From positions 1 through 5,876 of the forward strand of contig CAJUOF010000229.1 of the NCBI GenBank assembly GCA_910587905.1: a stretch of 5,876 nucleotides of DNA, written 5' to 3'. Made by a program: the position numbers and the translations under genes. Under the pieces are notes generated by a model. It saw only the letters and a program-made list of their open reading frames with translations, did not search any database and had not been told where the DNA came from. This document shows, one piece after another, positions 5,818-5,876 of this stretch. Numbering within the stretch: position 1 is the stretch's first letter; every line of letters begins with the position of its first letter. The DNA comes from an uncultured Lachnospiraceae bacterium (lineage in GTDB: Bacteria > Bacillota_A > Clostridia > Lachnospirales > Lachnospiraceae).

Positions 5818-5876
5818 GTGAAGCGGTTTCATTACAGTCTGGAAACAGTTTTGAATTATAAGACACAGGTTCTGGA
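5818..5876 (+). CDS. fliJ: FliJ, flagellar export chaperone/ATPase stalk (5' fragment)
   Basis: Only the first 19 codons and two bases of the next are present; the gene continues past the right edge. The translation begins (M)KRFHYSLETVLNYKTQVL, which has the basic-aromatic 'F-x-[YF]-x-L-E-x-V-L-x-[YL]-K' opening typical of FliJ, before its long antiparallel coiled coil. FliJ is a small coiled-coil protein that sits in the FliI hexamer like the gamma subunit of F1-ATPase and links it to FlhA. The GTG start is supported by GGAGGG at 5804-5809 with 8-nt spacing. Position directly after fliI, 19 bp from its stop, is the standard place for fliJ. Length and integrity cannot be judged here. Confidence 0.85.
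   Translation, partial: MKRFHYSLETVLNYKTQVL

Overview
This window is a run of flagellar basal-body and export-apparatus genes, all on the + strand and tightly packed. Seven genes are visible: flgB (rod), fliE (rod/MS-ring adaptor), fliF (MS ring), fliG (rotor/switch), fliH (export ATPase regulator/stator), fliI (export ATPase) and the first 19 codons of fliJ (export chaperone/stalk), which runs off the right edge. The order matches the front of the large fla/che operon of Firmicutes. The base composition (roughly half G+C by eye), strong purine-rich Shine-Dalgarno sites, and use of GTG starts suggest a motile member of Clostridia, possibly Lachnospiraceae. That placement is an inference from gene order and protein style, not a measured match.

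Layout: flgB fills 1-396, starting at the window edge. A 96-bp spacer (397-492) holds an imperfect hairpin and a short direct repeat; the usual Firmicutes neighbour flgC would be expected here but is absent. fliE (493-810) and fliF (842-2557) follow. fliG (2523-3587) overlaps the end of fliF by 35 bp, and fliH (3571-4413) overlaps the end of fliG by 17 bp. An 83-bp spacer precedes fliI (4497-5798), and fliJ begins at GTG 5818. No stretch over 300 bases lacks a gene. No tRNA, rRNA, CRISPR, insertion sequence or convincing promoter was seen; the promoter probably lies upstream of the window.

Working together: FliF forms the membrane ring that houses the type III export gate. FliE and FlgB are early export substrates that build the first part of the rod on that ring. 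FliG binds the cytoplasmic C-terminus of FliF and takes torque from the stator. FliH, FliI and FliJ form the soluble ATPase complex that feeds substrates to the gate.

I see no undescribed system here. Points worth a second look are the missing flgC, a lost acidic torque-helix residue and an altered EHPQ motif in FliG, the spacer hairpin, and low-complexity coding in fliF. Four gene starts (fliE, fliF, fliG, fliH) are placed here by ribosome-binding-site spacing and are shorter than the longest open frames.
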